Assembly: GCA_900317055.1 (NCBI GenBank)
Contig: ONFF01000004.1
Location: forward strand, 121,243-185,242
DNA length: 64,000 nt
Direction: 5' to 3'
Source of the DNA: an uncultured Bacteroidales bacterium
GTDB lineage: Bacteria; Bacteroidota; Bacteroidia; Bacteroidales; F082
This document shows positions 7,082-16,720 of this stretch, one piece after another (position 1 is the first letter of the stretch; each line of letters begins with the position of its first letter). The notes under the pieces are model-generated. The model was not told the DNA's origin and ran no database searches. It worked only from the letters and a program-made list of their open reading frames with translations. Position numbers and translations under genes: made by a program.

Positions 7082-9469
7082 ATGAGCAGTTACATCAAAT
7101 TCCTTTCCCGAAACAAACTCTACACCGTCATCGAGGCCATCGGTCTCATCGTTTCCATTGCCTTCGTCATCTTGATTGGCAATTATGTATATCAACAGTA
7201 TTCCGTGGCTTACGGCAATCCTTATCGAAATAGGGTTTATGCCGTTGGAAATCAAGATTATCTGTCGCTATCGTGGTGGGATAAGGCTGTTTTTGAAGCC
7301 GAACTGCCCGAGGCGGAGGCTGTCTGTCGTATCTCCAACGCTGATGATGCGGGCTACATCACCATTGGCGACGAGCATCTCAATGCAACCGTCACCGAGG
7401 CCGACCCCGAACTCTTCGAACTTTTCCCTAACCTGACCTTGATTGATGGCAATAAGGACGAGTTCCGCCTCAAAGGCCATTGCCTCGTTTCGGAATCGCT
7501 GGCACAACGAGCCTTCAATGGCGATGCCATAGGCAAACCCATCACCATCACCTTTTTTGACGATAAAAACGAAAGTATGGTTTGTGGAGTCTTCAAGGAT
7601 GACGCCTATTCGATGATTCCTTATACCGATGTGATTCTCAATCCCGAGTTCGACGAATTGTACGAACCTGAAAACCAGGTGCCTTTTAGTTCCATTGGCT
7701 CGTATATGACTTTGATTAAAGTCCACGAAGGCACTGATCGAGAAGAGTTTGCAAAGAAGATAGAGGCGGTCGGTTTACCACATTATTCTGGCGGTTTCGT
7801 TTCTGCCATGCCGATTTATACCCTCCCAGAGGTCTTTTTCACGGAAAACCAGTGGATGTTTAAGAAAGGCAACAAGTCCTTGCTGCAAATACTGACCGTG
7901 GTGGTCTTGCTGTTGTTGCTTTCTGCGATTTTTAACTACATCAACCTTAATATGGCCCTCTCGGGCAAACGCGCCAAGGAAATGGCCACGCGCCGATTGC
8001 ATGGCGCCACGCAAGGACGAATCATCCTGAAATATATCGTTGAATCCGTGTCGTTCACGGCGGTGTGTTTCGTGTTGGCGTTTTTGGTAGCCTACGCCTT
8101 CCTCCCGATGATGAACAACCTATTGAGAGGTGTTTCGGGTGGCGAAATGGGCATCGACGCTCCGTTTGAACAGTTCGTCCCAATCCGTTTCGAATGGTCA
8201 GCGGGCATTGTGGCGGTTTATCTTGTGGCGATTGTGCTGTTGGGCACTTTGGCGGGCATCGCGCCAGCCGCCATAGCCTCGCGTTTCGAGCCGATTGATG
8301 TTGTGCGTGGCACCTATCGGCTTCAAACCAAAAGGGTGTACAGCAAGGTGTTTATCGTGTTCCAAAACACCATCACTGTGGTTCTCATCGCCATGGCGTT
8401 GCTGATGGAGGTACAGATGCGGCACATGATGAACCGTCCCATCCACTCGCGTTCCGAGGGCTTGTATTCGTTGCAAATGTGGGTGAGAGACTACGCCGAT
8501 TTGGTTCCACTCATCAACCGTTTGGAGCAGATTCCGAATGTGCGAGCGGTGGGCTATGGCCGTGGTTTTGCTGGTCAGTTGAACATGGGCACAAGTGTCG
8601 AAACGCCTGATGGCGAAACAGTGAACATGCAACTCATCCTGTGCGACGAGACCTATTTCGATATGCTTGGTTTGCAGGTAGTTGAAGATTTCGGAGTACC
8701 CAAAACCAACTCGGTCTGGATGTCGAAGGCCTTGGCCAATAAACTTTCGGTGAACGACTCGACGGCTTCGTATTATGCCCGTCGGATGCGCATCAACGGC
8801 AGCCGTCCCGAGACCGTGGGCGGCATCTACGAAAACATCCCGACATTGCCAGCATCGGCTTCCGAGCCTGACCGTTTTTCGGCTGTCATCATCGCCAAGG
8901 CGGAAGACCTGGTTTGGGGTAATGGCGTAATGATTGATGTATCAAGTGATTACAAAGGGACTGAAAAGGCTATTCTGGAGGTTTATCGCGAATATTCAGA
9001 GGAGCAGAACGGCACTTTTGTGGAAGCCGCCCAAAACGGCTATGTGAAGGACCTGAACAATTTGTCTCTGCAACCCGTCAAGATGGCCATGCGATTGCTG
9101 GAATTGTTCATGTTGCTTTCGGTGCTGATTTCTTTGCTCGGCCTCGTGGCCATGAGCACTTATTACAGCGAGCAAAGCACCAAGAGCATCGCCGTACGCA
9201 AGGTGTTTGGCAGCAATGTCCGGCGCGAATTGTGGCGCACAGTCAAGGATTATATGGTTCTCGTCGGCATCGCCGCTCTCATCGGCATCCCGCTCGCGGT
9301 TTGGTTCTGTGGCCGATATTTGGATCGCTTTGCCTATCGCATCGAGCATTACGGTTGGATCATCGCCGTGGCTGCCATCCTCGGTATGTTGATGGCTTTC
9401 TTGTCCGTCCTTTGGCAGACCTTGAAGGCGGCGCGAACGAATCCAGCGGAGGCTTTGAAGAAGGAATAA
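7082..9469 (+). CDS. FtsX/MacB-like ABC transporter permease
   Basis: A 795-residue permease starting MSSYIKFLSRNKLYTVIEA. It is the close paralogue of the gene at 154. The frame is open back to 7004, but that extension covers the sigma-54 promoter, so the ATG at 7082 is chosen. It has an N-terminal helix near residues 20-40, helices near residues 290-440, and C-terminal helices near residues 680-780, with two extracytoplasmic domains between them. It ends in ALKKE, as the first paralogue does. The next gene starts about 100 bp downstream. The function is inferred only as export or envelope remodelling with an ATPase encoded elsewhere. Confidence 0.9.
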   Translation: MSSYIKFLSRNKLYTVIEAIGLIVSIAFVILIGNYVYQQYSVAYGNPYRNRVYAVGNQDYLSLSWWDKAVFEAELPEAEAVCRISNADDAGYITIGDEHLNATVTEADPELFELFPNLTLIDGNKDEFRLKGHCLVSESLAQRAFNGDAIGKPITITFFDDKNESMVCGVFKDDAYSMIPYTDVILNPEFDELYEPENQVPFSSIGSYMTLIKVHEGTDREEFAKKIEAVGLPHYSGGFVSAMPIYTLPEVFFTENQWMFKKGNKSLLQILTVVVLLLLLSAIFNYINLNMALSGKRAKEMATRRLHGATQGRIILKYIVESVSFTAVCFVLAFLVAYAFLPMMNNLLRGVSGGEMGIDAPFEQFVPIRFEWSAGIVAVYLVAIVLLGTLAGIAPAAIASRFEPIDVVRGTYRLQTKRVYSKVFIVFQNTITVVLIAMALLMEVQMRHMMNRPIHSRSEGLYSLQMWVRDYADLVPLINRLEQIPNVRAVGYGRGFAGQLNMGTSVETPDGETVNMQLILCDETYFDMLGLQVVEDFGVPKTNSVWMSKALANKLSVNDSTASYYARRMRINGSRPETVGGIYENIPTLPASASEPDRFSAVIIAKAEDLVWGNGVMIDVSSDYKGTEKAILEVYREYSEEQNGTFVEAAQNGYVKDLNNLSLQPVKMAMRLLELFMLLSVLISLLGLVAMSTYYSEQSTKSIAVRKVFGSNVRRELWRTVKDYMVLVGIAALIGIPLAVWFCGRYLDRFAYRIEHYGWIIAVAAILGMLMAFLSVLWQTLKAARTNPAEALKKE

Positions 9470-9565
9470 ATATGCAAATTATGTTTTTCGATAATAGAAA
9501 AATGCATTTTTTACTTCGCAAAATCAAAAAAGTTGTATTTTTGCGAAATAGAAATGTGTAAAGTT

Positions 9566-10771
9566 ATGGTTAACATAAAGTTAATAGAAAGAGATAATTA
9601 CCTTGAACAGTTGGAGCATACGAAAAACACTCCAGACATAAAGGTTATTACAGGCGTTCGAAGAAGTGGAAAATCGAAACTGCTTGAGATGTTTGCCAAA
9701 AAGATAGAATCGGTAGAAAACAACATCAATATCATCCATGTTGATTTCAACCTGCTGAAGTTCGAACCATTGCTGGAATACCATAATTTTCATGATTTCA
9801 TTGAAGAGTCCTATCAGGAAGGGAAAGACAATTATGTCATGATTGACGAGATCCAGATGTGTGAGAACTTTGAGAAAGCAGTCAACAGCCTGCATGCTTC
9901 CGAAAAATACAATATCTTTGTTACTGGCTCCAACGCTTTTCTGTTAAGCAGCGATTTGGCGACTTTGTTTACCGGGAGAACTTTCGAGTTGAAACTCTTT
10001 CCATTTTCATTTAATGAATATGTAAGGTATTATCAATCTACAGATTACAACTCTGCATTTGATTCATATCTTGAGGAAGGAGGCATGCCTGGCTCTTATC
10101 TTTACACGACCACCAAGGAGAAATACTCTTATATCAACGATGAGGTATTCAATGCCCTTATTGTCCGTGACATTATCAGAAGATATAAAATTAGGAATGT
10201 GAACTTGCTCAATAAACTCGTTGATTTTCTGATGGATAATATCGGTAACATCACATCGGTTAGGAAAATATCCGACACTTTGACTTCAAATAAAATCAAG
10301 ACGAACGACAAGACCGTCGGGAAATACATTGATTATCTCTGCAATGCTTTTGCCTTTTATCGTATCCGCCGTTACGACATCAGTGGGAAAAGGTATCTCA
10401 CAACCGATGACAAGTACTATCTTTCGGATCATTCATTTAAATATGCAAGACTCGGAACCAAGAACCTCAACATTGGTCGAGTCATTGAGAATATAGTGGC
10501 TGTGGAACTTTTACGACGTGGTTATGAGGTTTATGTTGGGACTTTGTACAACGGTGAGATAGATTTTGTTGCCATGAAACAAAACGAGAAAATCTATTTT
10601 CAGGTGGCGGACAATATAACAAATGAAGAAACGTTTAAACGCGAAGTCTCGGCGCTTTTAAAAATCAAAGATGCCTATCCAAAAATACTCCTGGCAAGAA
10701 CCCGTCAGAAGGAATTCCAATACGAGGGTATCCGAATCATCAATTTGGCCGACTGGCTTGTTTCATCATAA
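9566..10771 (+). CDS. AAA ATPase with DUF4143-type C-terminus
   Basis: A 401-residue P-loop ATPase with Walker A GVRRSGKS near residue 27, Walker B (YVMIDEIQM) near residue 90, and a C-terminal GEIDFVAMKQ motif of the DUF4143 type. The usual catalytic-lysine strand is replaced by YFQVA, so any nuclease activity of that domain is doubtful. The start at 9566 (MVNIKLIERD) is preferred over an in-frame ATG at 9533, which overlaps the -7 box TATTTTTG at 9536-9543. The stop is 12 bp before the response-regulator gene, so read-through into the two-component operon is plausible. Confidence 0.85.
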   Translation: MVNIKLIERDNYLEQLEHTKNTPDIKVITGVRRSGKSKLLEMFAKKIESVENNINIIHVDFNLLKFEPLLEYHNFHDFIEESYQEGKDNYVMIDEIQMCENFEKAVNSLHASEKYNIFVTGSNAFLLSSDLATLFTGRTFELKLFPFSFNEYVRYYQSTDYNSAFDSYLEEGGMPGSYLYTTTKEKYSYINDEVFNALIVRDIIRRYKIRNVNLLNKLVDFLMDNIGNITSVRKISDTLTSNKIKTNDKTVGKYIDYLCNAFAFYRIRRYDISGKRYLTTDDKYYLSDHSFKYARLGTKNLNIGRVIENIVAVELLRRGYEVYVGTLYNGEIDFVAMKQNEKIYFQVADNITNEETFKREVSALLKIKDAYPKILLARTRQKEFQYEGIRIINLADWLVSS

Positions 10772-10783
10772 AGTATAATAGCT

Positions 10784-12133
10784 ATGTCCAAACTCAAATC
10801 CAAAATCCTAGTCGTCGACGACAACGCCGGCATCCGGTCGGCACTGAAGATATTGCTGCCCATGCGCTTCGCCGAGGTGGAACTCATCGCCTCGCCCAAG
10901 GTGCTGATGGAGACCATGCGGACATTCAAGCCCGATGTGGTGCTGCTCGACATGAACTTCGAGACCGACATCAACACGGGCAACGAAGGCCTCTTCTGGC
11001 TCTCCGAACTGAAACGCGACTTCCCCGAGGTGGAGGTGGTGCTGTTCACGGCCTACGCCGACATTGCCCTCGCCGTGGAAGGCATGAAACGGGGCGCCTT
11101 CGACTTCGTGGTGAAACCTTGGGATAATGCCAAACTGCTTGCCACACTCGAAGAGGCTTGCAAGAAACATCGTAAGGTCGGTGGGAAAGAGGTTTCTGGA
11201 CAGCCTGCACCCATGATGCGTTGGGGTGAGAGCGAGGCGATGCAGCAACTGCACGCGATGGTGGAGAAAGTGGCTCCCACCGATGCCACCGTGCTCATCA
11301 CGGGCGAGAACGGAACGGGTAAGGATGTGCTAGCCAACGAGATACACCGTCTTTCCAATCGAGCTGCCAAGACGATGGTGGGAGTGGACATCGGAGCCAT
11401 CACAGATACTTTGTTCGAGAGCGAGATGTTTGGCCATGTGAAAGGGGCTTTCACCGACGCCCATGCCGACCACATCGGTAAGTTTGAGCAGGCCAACGGC
11501 ACCACGCTTTTCCTCGATGAGATTGGCAATGTGCCGCTTGCGCAGCAGGCCAAACTTTTGCGCGTCATCCAAAACCGCAGCATCACCAAGGTGGGCGACA
11601 CGAAATCCATCCCCATCAATATCCGCCTAATTTGTGCCACCAACATGGACTTGGCTACGATGGTCAAGGAAGGGCGTTTCCGCGAAGACTTGTTCTACCG
11701 CATCAACACGGTCACGCTGCACCTGCCGCCCTTGCGCGAGCGTCCCGACGAAATCATCACCTTGGCAGAGCTGTTTGTCAAGCAATATGCCGAGAAATAT
11801 CACCGCAAGGCACAAGGCCTTTCCGACGAGGCAATGAATCTCTTGAAACGCTGCCGCTGGAGTGGCAACATTCGCGAGCTGCAAGGCTGCATCGAGAAGG
11901 CGGTCATCTATTCCGAGGCGGAACTCATACGTGCCGCCGACCTCCAACTCCGCGCCTCTGAACTGATGGATGAAACGACTCCAAAAACTCAAAATCAAAC
12001 CCTCGAAAGTGCCGAAGAGCAGGTCATCCGCAATGCGATGAAGACCTACAACGGCAACTTGACCCTAGTGGCTAAGGCATTAAAAATCAGTCGTCCGACC
12101 TTATACCGCCGCCTAAAGGAATACGGAATATGA
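10784..12133 (+). CDS. NtrC-family sigma-54-dependent response regulator
   Basis: A 449-residue regulator in three parts. The receiver domain has DD at 12-13, phospho-acceptor Asp56, a switch Thr in LFTAYAD and a Lys in VKPWDN. The sigma-54 AAA+ domain has Walker A GENGTGKD and the sigma-54-contacting GAFTDA loop, here in the form VKGAFTDA. The C-terminal Fis-type helix-turn-helix ends LKISRPTLYRRLKEYGI. All parts for activating sigma-54 promoters are intact. The stop overlaps the kinase start by 4 bp (ATGA), so the two are cotranscribed. It is the only such activator in the window and the likely reader of the three twin-palindrome promoters. Confidence 0.95.
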   Translation: MSKLKSKILVVDDNAGIRSALKILLPMRFAEVELIASPKVLMETMRTFKPDVVLLDMNFETDINTGNEGLFWLSELKRDFPEVEVVLFTAYADIALAVEGMKRGAFDFVVKPWDNAKLLATLEEACKKHRKVGGKEVSGQPAPMMRWGESEAMQQLHAMVEKVAPTDATVLITGENGTGKDVLANEIHRLSNRAAKTMVGVDIGAITDTLFESEMFGHVKGAFTDAHADHIGKFEQANGTTLFLDEIGNVPLAQQAKLLRVIQNRSITKVGDTKSIPINIRLICATNMDLATMVKEGRFREDLFYRINTVTLHLPPLRERPDEIITLAELFVKQYAEKYHRKAQGLSDEAMNLLKRCRWSGNIRELQGCIEKAVIYSEAELIRAADLQLRASELMDETTPKTQNQTLESAEEQVIRNAMKTYNGNLTLVAKALKISRPTLYRRLKEYGI

Positions 12134-12987
12134 GTGCTTGGATTTGGATATTGGTTGTGGTGGTGGCCGTCGTCGCAGCGATTGTGGTGACGACTCTCAT
12201 CGTGCGCAGGAACGATGCCCGAAAGGTGGGCTTCATGATGGATGCCCTGGAGGACGGCGAGCTGAACTTCCACTTCAAGGAGAAGTCGGCACTTAATCGT
12301 GCCCTCAACCGCATCAAGGGCATCTTCGAACGGCGCGACGCAGCCAACGAGGAGTCCTCGCAGAACAAGCTGTTTCGCGTGATGACACACGAAATCATGA
12401 ACACCGTCGCGCCCATCGCTTCTTTGAGTGATGCTTTGCTCACCGAAGAAGGCATGGATGTGAAGGCAGGCTTGGAGACCATTTCAGCTTCATCGAAAGA
12501 CTTGATCCGTTTTGTGGAGTCGTACCGCAGCATGACACAGGCACAGCCGCCCGTCCGTAAGGCGGTGATGGTGGATGAACTGATGGACCGTGTACTGCTC
12601 CTCAACAAGGCCAAGATAGCCGAACAGGGTGCCACTTTGACCTATCAAGCCAACACGCCCGACCTGCTCATCTATGCCGATGAAGGTCAAATCATGATGG
12701 TGTTCAACAACTTGATAAAGAACGCCGTGCAGGCGGGTGCCACTTCCATCCGCATCACCGCAGACTTGAACTCGGAAGACCAAACCGTCATCCGTGTGGC
12801 CAACAACGGAAAAGCCATCCCGTTACGCCAAACCGAGGAAATCTTCATTCCGTTCTACACCACCAAACCGAATGGAACAGGCATAGGCTTGAGTTTGTCA
12901 AAACAAATCATGGTGAAACACAACGGGACATTGGTCCTTGAACAAAGTGATTCAAATGTAACGATTTTTGCCTTGATTTTCAAATAA
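12130..12987 (+). CDS. sensor histidine kinase partner of the NtrC-type regulator
   Basis: A 285-residue kinase. One N-terminal membrane helix spans residues 4-24 and there is essentially no periplasmic sensor domain. A linker is followed by a dimerisation domain with phospho-acceptor His87 in VMTHEIMN. The ATPase domain has an N-box NNLIKNAVQAG, a G1-like VANNGKAIP and a G2 motif GTGIGLSLSKQI. The G1 box has Asn-Asn where classical kinases have Asp-Asn; this is common in this Bacteroidales kinase group as far as I recall. The lack of a sensor domain suggests it senses the membrane itself or a partner such as a permease. Confidence 0.92.
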   Translation: MSAWIWILVVVVAVVAAIVVTTLIVRRNDARKVGFMMDALEDGELNFHFKEKSALNRALNRIKGIFERRDAANEESSQNKLFRVMTHEIMNTVAPIASLSDALLTEEGMDVKAGLETISASSKDLIRFVESYRSMTQAQPPVRKAVMVDELMDRVLLLNKAKIAEQGATLTYQANTPDLLIYADEGQIMMVFNNLIKNAVQAGATSIRITADLNSEDQTVIRVANNGKAIPLRQTEEIFIPFYTTKPNGTGIGLSLSKQIMVKHNGTLVLEQSDSNVTIFALIFK

Positions 12988-13006
12988 ACGGCACTTGTAC
13001 CAGAAA

Positions 13007-13303
13007 TCAATTCAGCACAATCTCCTTAACGATTCCCTTCCCTACCATCTCGTTCAAGTTCTTCATCAACAAGGATTTGGAATAGCTCAGCTCGCTGCGC
13101 AAGGCATCGCTGTCGACGCGAACAAACAGCACATGGTTTTTGATGGAAAGGTCTATGGTATGTGAGGCAATGAAAGGCCCGACCACCTTTGGCCAGGATT
13201 CGATGACCTTGACTTCATCCAAATACGCTGCACCACGATGTTGTTCGTAGAATTCCTTTATGAGGTCGCCAAGCGGCTTCACATCAAAGTACACCATCGC
13301 CAC
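13007..13303 (-). CDS. DUF721 (DciA-like) protein
   Basis: A 98-residue protein matching the DUF721 family, which includes DciA, the bacterial helicase-loading factor. The core WPKVVGPFIASHT followed by a beta-rich tail is typical. It overlaps the 3' end of recF by 20 bp, a common DUF721-recF pairing. An alternative start is two codons downstream (MVYFD). A role in DnaB loading is inferred from the family. Confidence 0.8.
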   Translation of the reverse strand: MAMVYFDVKPLGDLIKEFYEQHRGAAYLDEVKVIESWPKVVGPFIASHTIDLSIKNHVLFVRVDSDALRSELSYSKSLLMKNLNEMVGKGIVKEIVLN

Positions 13304-14411
13304 CTCCTATCTCCTTGACCTGGCCTTTGACCACCTCGAAAATCTTATGGTCGATATTGGTGTTTTCAAACAGCTTCTCCACCCTACCCTGTTGCGTGTC
13401 AGTAATAAACACCTGACCGAAATGCTCATCGCCAACGAGGCGGACAAGTTTCATCACGCGCTGGTCATCGAGCTTATCAAAAATGTCATCCAACAAAAGT
13501 ATGGGTTTATAGCCAATCTTTTGATAGTTGAACTCAAATTGTGCCAAGCGAATTGACACCACAAACGACTTCTGCTGTCCCTGCGAACCGAAGCGCTTCA
13601 ACGGATGACCGTCCAAAGTAAACTCCAAGTCATCCTTGTGGATGCCCACATTGGTGTAACCCGAATAGCGGTCCTGCTGCAGGCTTTCCTCCAGCAACTC
13701 AAACAAAGGCTTCTCATCCAACCTCGACTGATAGATAACATTTACTTTCTCTGTGCCACCCGAAACGATCTCGTAGTAATGCTGGAAAATCGGCAGGAAT
13801 TCCTCCAAAAACTGCTTGCGCTTGCCATGAATGTCATCAGCAAATTGAGACAACTGGTCTTCCCAAAGTCGGAGCAACTCGCGGTCGAAATGGCGGCTTT
13901 CGGCAAATTGCTTCAACTGCATGTTGCGTTGCAGCAAGGCACGGTTATATTTCAACAAGGCGTTGAGATACAAGGGGTCGAATTGCGAGATGACACCATC
14001 GATAAACTTGCGGCGCAAGTCGCTGCCCTCGTTGATGAGGTCGCGGTCGTAGGGCGAAATCATCACCAATGGAAACTTGCCAATGTGGTCGCTAAGACGG
14101 TCATATTCCTTCTTGTTGAAACGGAACGACTTCTTCTGGTCGCGTTTCTGCACGCACGACACCAGCTCATCATCCTTGCCGTCATGCGAATACACACCAT
14201 GGATAGCGAAGAAATCCTGCTCATGCCGGATGTTCTGTTTGTCGGAGGCACTGAAGAAACTCTTGCAAAACGAAAGGTAATAAATGGAATCGAGGATGTT
14301 GGTCTTCCCTGCCCCATTGAGGCCCACGAAACAATTGACATTCTCCGACAGCTGCAAATCCGCCGACTCGCAGTTCTTGAAGTTGGACAGTTTGAGTTCG
14401 TGAAGGTACAT
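13284..14411 (-). CDS. recF: DNA replication and repair protein RecF
   Basis: A 375-residue SMC-like ATPase. It has an N-terminal LHELKLSNFKN, Walker A GLNGAGKTN at 30-38, a signature region around GSQGQQKSFV, and Walker B ILLLDDIFDKLDD near residue 320. RecF acts with RecO and RecR to load RecA at single-strand gaps. The length and motif spacing are normal. It overlaps the DUF721 gene and is transcribed with it. Upstream lies a palindromic intergenic repeat at 14417. Confidence 0.96.
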   Translation of the reverse strand: MYLHELKLSNFKNCESADLQLSENVNCFVGLNGAGKTNILDSIYYLSFCKSFFSASDKQNIRHEQDFFAIHGVYSHDGKDDELVSCVQKRDQKKSFRFNKKEYDRLSDHIGKFPLVMISPYDRDLINEGSDLRRKFIDGVISQFDPLYLNALLKYNRALLQRNMQLKQFAESRHFDRELLRLWEDQLSQFADDIHGKRKQFLEEFLPIFQHYYEIVSGGTEKVNVIYQSRLDEKPLFELLEESLQQDRYSGYTNVGIHKDDLEFTLDGHPLKRFGSQGQQKSFVVSIRLAQFEFNYQKIGYKPILLLDDIFDKLDDQRVMKLVRLVGDEHFGQVFITDTQQGRVEKLFENTNIDHKIFEVVKGQVKEIGGGDGVL

Positions 14412-14416
14412 ATTGT

Positions 14417-14497
14417 TGAATTATGAATGCTGAATTATGAATGCTGAATGATGGGATTATTCTATATTCAGCATTCAACATTCAGCATTCAGCATTT
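14417..14497. repeat. GAATGCTGAAT-type inverted intergenic repeat
   Basis: Arms made of short direct units (ATGAATGCTGAATTATG, and so on) are followed by their reverse complement (CATTCAGCATTCAGC). They form a long imperfect hairpin between recF and porQ. The same family occurs at 17272, 22129, 48229 and 60672. Confidence 0.75.
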
Positions 14498-15547
14498 TCA
14501 TAGTTTACTTAAGTCTACACGGAGTGTCAGGAAGTTGGGCGAGCCAACGATGTTGTTCCTTGAGCGTGCATAGTCGATTTGGAAGGCTTTGATTCTTATG
14601 CCGAAGCCAGCCGAGAAGCCCACCAAGCTACGCGCTTTGGGCACACCCATTTCGCGATGCGTCTCATAATTGTAAGACGCTCTCAAGAACAAGTTTTTGC
14701 CGATTGCCAACTCGCCACCAACGATCAGATGACAGCCCAAATTGGTGAAGAACTTGGAAGCCTTTGATGGTTCCTGATATTGGCCCGTGATGGGATCGTA
14801 ATATCCCGCCAAGTCGAGCGGGTCGTTATAGAGTTTGTTCCAATGTTGTATGTCCTTGTAACCCATGATGATGGTCAACGGCAGGTGGTCGAGTTTCTTG
14901 GAAGCCATGAAGTCCAAGGAGAAGGGCAACCACTTGTCTTCCACATTCATCTCTTGCGAAAAGAGCTGCATTCCAATGTTGCGTGCAGCAAGGGTGAAGG
15001 CCCAGTTGGAATACGACCAATAAGTGCCTGCCACATCCACGCCCAAGGCACCCGCACGACCTGCTTCATATTGAACGCCTGCATACTTCAAGTTGGCTCC
15101 GATGCTCCATTTGTCGGTCAGCTCGCGACCCCAGCCGAGGGTAACGGCATAGTCGGAGACATTAAAGGTGCTGCCATCGGTTTGGCCACTCTCGGAGGCA
15201 TATTGCATCGTGCCGTAGTTGTAATACTGCACCGATGTCGCAAAGCTGCCCAGTTTCTCGAAGGTGTGGCTGTATTGTGCCGTTGCGAAATTGGTACCTA
15301 AATTGAAATCGCCGACATACGACAAGGTCAGTTGGTTGTTCATCTCAGGCGAGATGGCCGAAGGATTGAACACGGCCGTCTGCAAGTCGCCGTCATGCAC
15401 AGGCAAAGGCAGTCCACCCAAGGCCACCACTCGGGCCGAATTGGCGTCGGTCAAAGCACGATACAAACCATTGCTCACTTGCGCTTGAGCTTGCAAAGTG
15501 ATGATTGACAGTGCCAAAGAGCATATAATGTAGATTATTCGTTTCAT
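14498..15547 (-). CDS. porQ: type IX secretion system protein PorQ
   Basis: A 349-residue outer-membrane beta-barrel protein of the PorV/PorQ group. It has a signal peptide (MKRIIYIICSLALSI, ending AQA), the family pattern RVVALGGLPLPVHDGD and NPS near residues 40-60, and alternating aromatic barrel strands to the end. The start at 15547 (MKRII) is preferred to one nine codons upstream because it opens a clean signal peptide. PorQ takes part in type IX secretion in Bacteroidota, the pathway that exports surface proteins with C-terminal sorting domains. No other secretion genes are nearby. The stop abuts the intergenic palindrome. Confidence 0.82.
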   Translation of the reverse strand: MKRIIYIICSLALSIITLQAQAQVSNGLYRALTDANSARVVALGGLPLPVHDGDLQTAVFNPSAISPEMNNQLTLSYVGDFNLGTNFATAQYSHTFEKLGSFATSVQYYNYGTMQYASESGQTDGSTFNVSDYAVTLGWGRELTDKWSIGANLKYAGVQYEAGRAGALGVDVAGTYWSYSNWAFTLAARNIGMQLFSQEMNVEDKWLPFSLDFMASKKLDHLPLTIIMGYKDIQHWNKLYNDPLDLAGYYDPITGQYQEPSKASKFFTNLGCHLIVGGELAIGKNLFLRASYNYETHREMGVPKARSLVGFSAGFGIRIKAFQIDYARSRNNIVGSPNFLTLRVDLSKL

Positions 15548-15604
15548 AGTTCCATATTTTGAGGATAACGGCACCTATTTCATTATTATTGCGCTGATGA
15601 GCAA

Positions 15605-16558
15605 TTATTTGTCTACCAGCCCCAAGCCCGTCTTCACCAGCCTGCCTTGCTCTTTCAGTTCGGTCGATAGGCGGTCGAGCATACCGTTCACGAAACGGCG
15701 GCTCTCTGGTGTGCTGTAGAACTTGGAAATCTCGATGTATTCGTTAATAGTGACCTTAACAGGGATGGAACGGAACTCGACAAACTCCGTCAAAGCCATG
15801 AAAATCAATATCTTGTCCATCAATGCCAGACGGTCATAATCCCAATTGGAGATATTGGCCTTCACCATTTCCATATACTCATCGGCATGAAGGATGGTCT
15901 TCTCGAACAGCTTGACTACAAACTCTTTGTCCTCTGCTTCGGTCTTGTAAACAGGAGGCAACATGCTGGAAGCATCGAAACTGGCAGGCATCTCGCTGAT
16001 GAATTTCCAAAGCAGATAGATGGCCAATTGATAGTCGCTGTTGAAGGAGAGGTCACGATCGGAATAGAAATCATAGAGCAAGCCATCCTCAGGCATGTAA
16101 GTGTCAATCACAGTGGTCAGGAAATGCTTGTCATCACTGAAACTGTCCTTGCCGTTATTCATATACTCCTGATATTCGGGAGTCTCCGTCAGTTTCACAA
16201 ACATATTACGAATGAAGTCCTCACGAGAGTCGGCCCAGTTGATTTTGTACTGTTCCTCAAGTTTGATCAAATGTTTGTTATCATCCAAAGCCTTGAGAAT
16301 CCTATTGTTGACAAACTTCATATTGGGGTTCAGGTCCTCCTCGGTCGGGAAATGCTTTTGCTTGTTCTCCTCGATGCGACGCTCGGCAAACTGCTTGATC
16401 TCGACCCAGAAAGAAAGCTGATACACAAAGAGTTTATAAAGGTTGTCAACCCCTTCAAGCAGTTGACGCTCAGCTTGTGACAGGTTGGAACTCTCAGACT
16501 GGTGATAGGCGTAGATAGACTGCAACGCCTTGACTCTCAAAAATCTTCTATTCAACAT
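15605..16558 (-). CDS. nusB: transcription antitermination factor NusB
   Basis: A 317-residue protein starting MLNRRFLRVKALQSIYAY. The C-terminal NusB fold contains RLALMDKILIFMALTEF and VTINEYIEISKFYSTPES. The N-terminal half is about twice the length of the E. coli protein, the usual size in Bacteroidota. NusB binds boxA with NusE/S10 and supports rRNA antitermination. The gene lies upstream of porQ on the same strand, 57 bp apart. Confidence 0.94.
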   Translation of the reverse strand: MLNRRFLRVKALQSIYAYHQSESSNLSQAERQLLEGVDNLYKLFVYQLSFWVEIKQFAERRIEENKQKHFPTEEDLNPNMKFVNNRILKALDDNKHLIKLEEQYKINWADSREDFIRNMFVKLTETPEYQEYMNNGKDSFSDDKHFLTTVIDTYMPEDGLLYDFYSDRDLSFNSDYQLAIYLLWKFISEMPASFDASSMLPPVYKTEAEDKEFVVKLFEKTILHADEYMEMVKANISNWDYDRLALMDKILIFMALTEFVEFRSIPVKVTINEYIEISKFYSTPESRRFVNGMLDRLSTELKEQGRLVKTGLGLVDK

Positions 16559-16720
16559 ATTGTTGGGATGTTTAGCTTGAAAACAAAATGCAAAAATAGG
16601 AAAAAAATGCTTGCAAGTCCATACAAAGAATATTTTTCGTCATCGATAGCACAATGAAAGAAAATATATATCTTTGCATTTGCAATTTTTGTCAAACTAA
16701 CTCAACAAATAAGAACAAGT

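Noticed and set aside
154-9469. Permeases considered as a complete ABC transporter operon
   Set aside because: Each has its own promoter and no ABC-type ATPase (with LSGGQ signature) is encoded nearby; the interspersed ATPases are of the DUF4143 type, not transporter ATPases.
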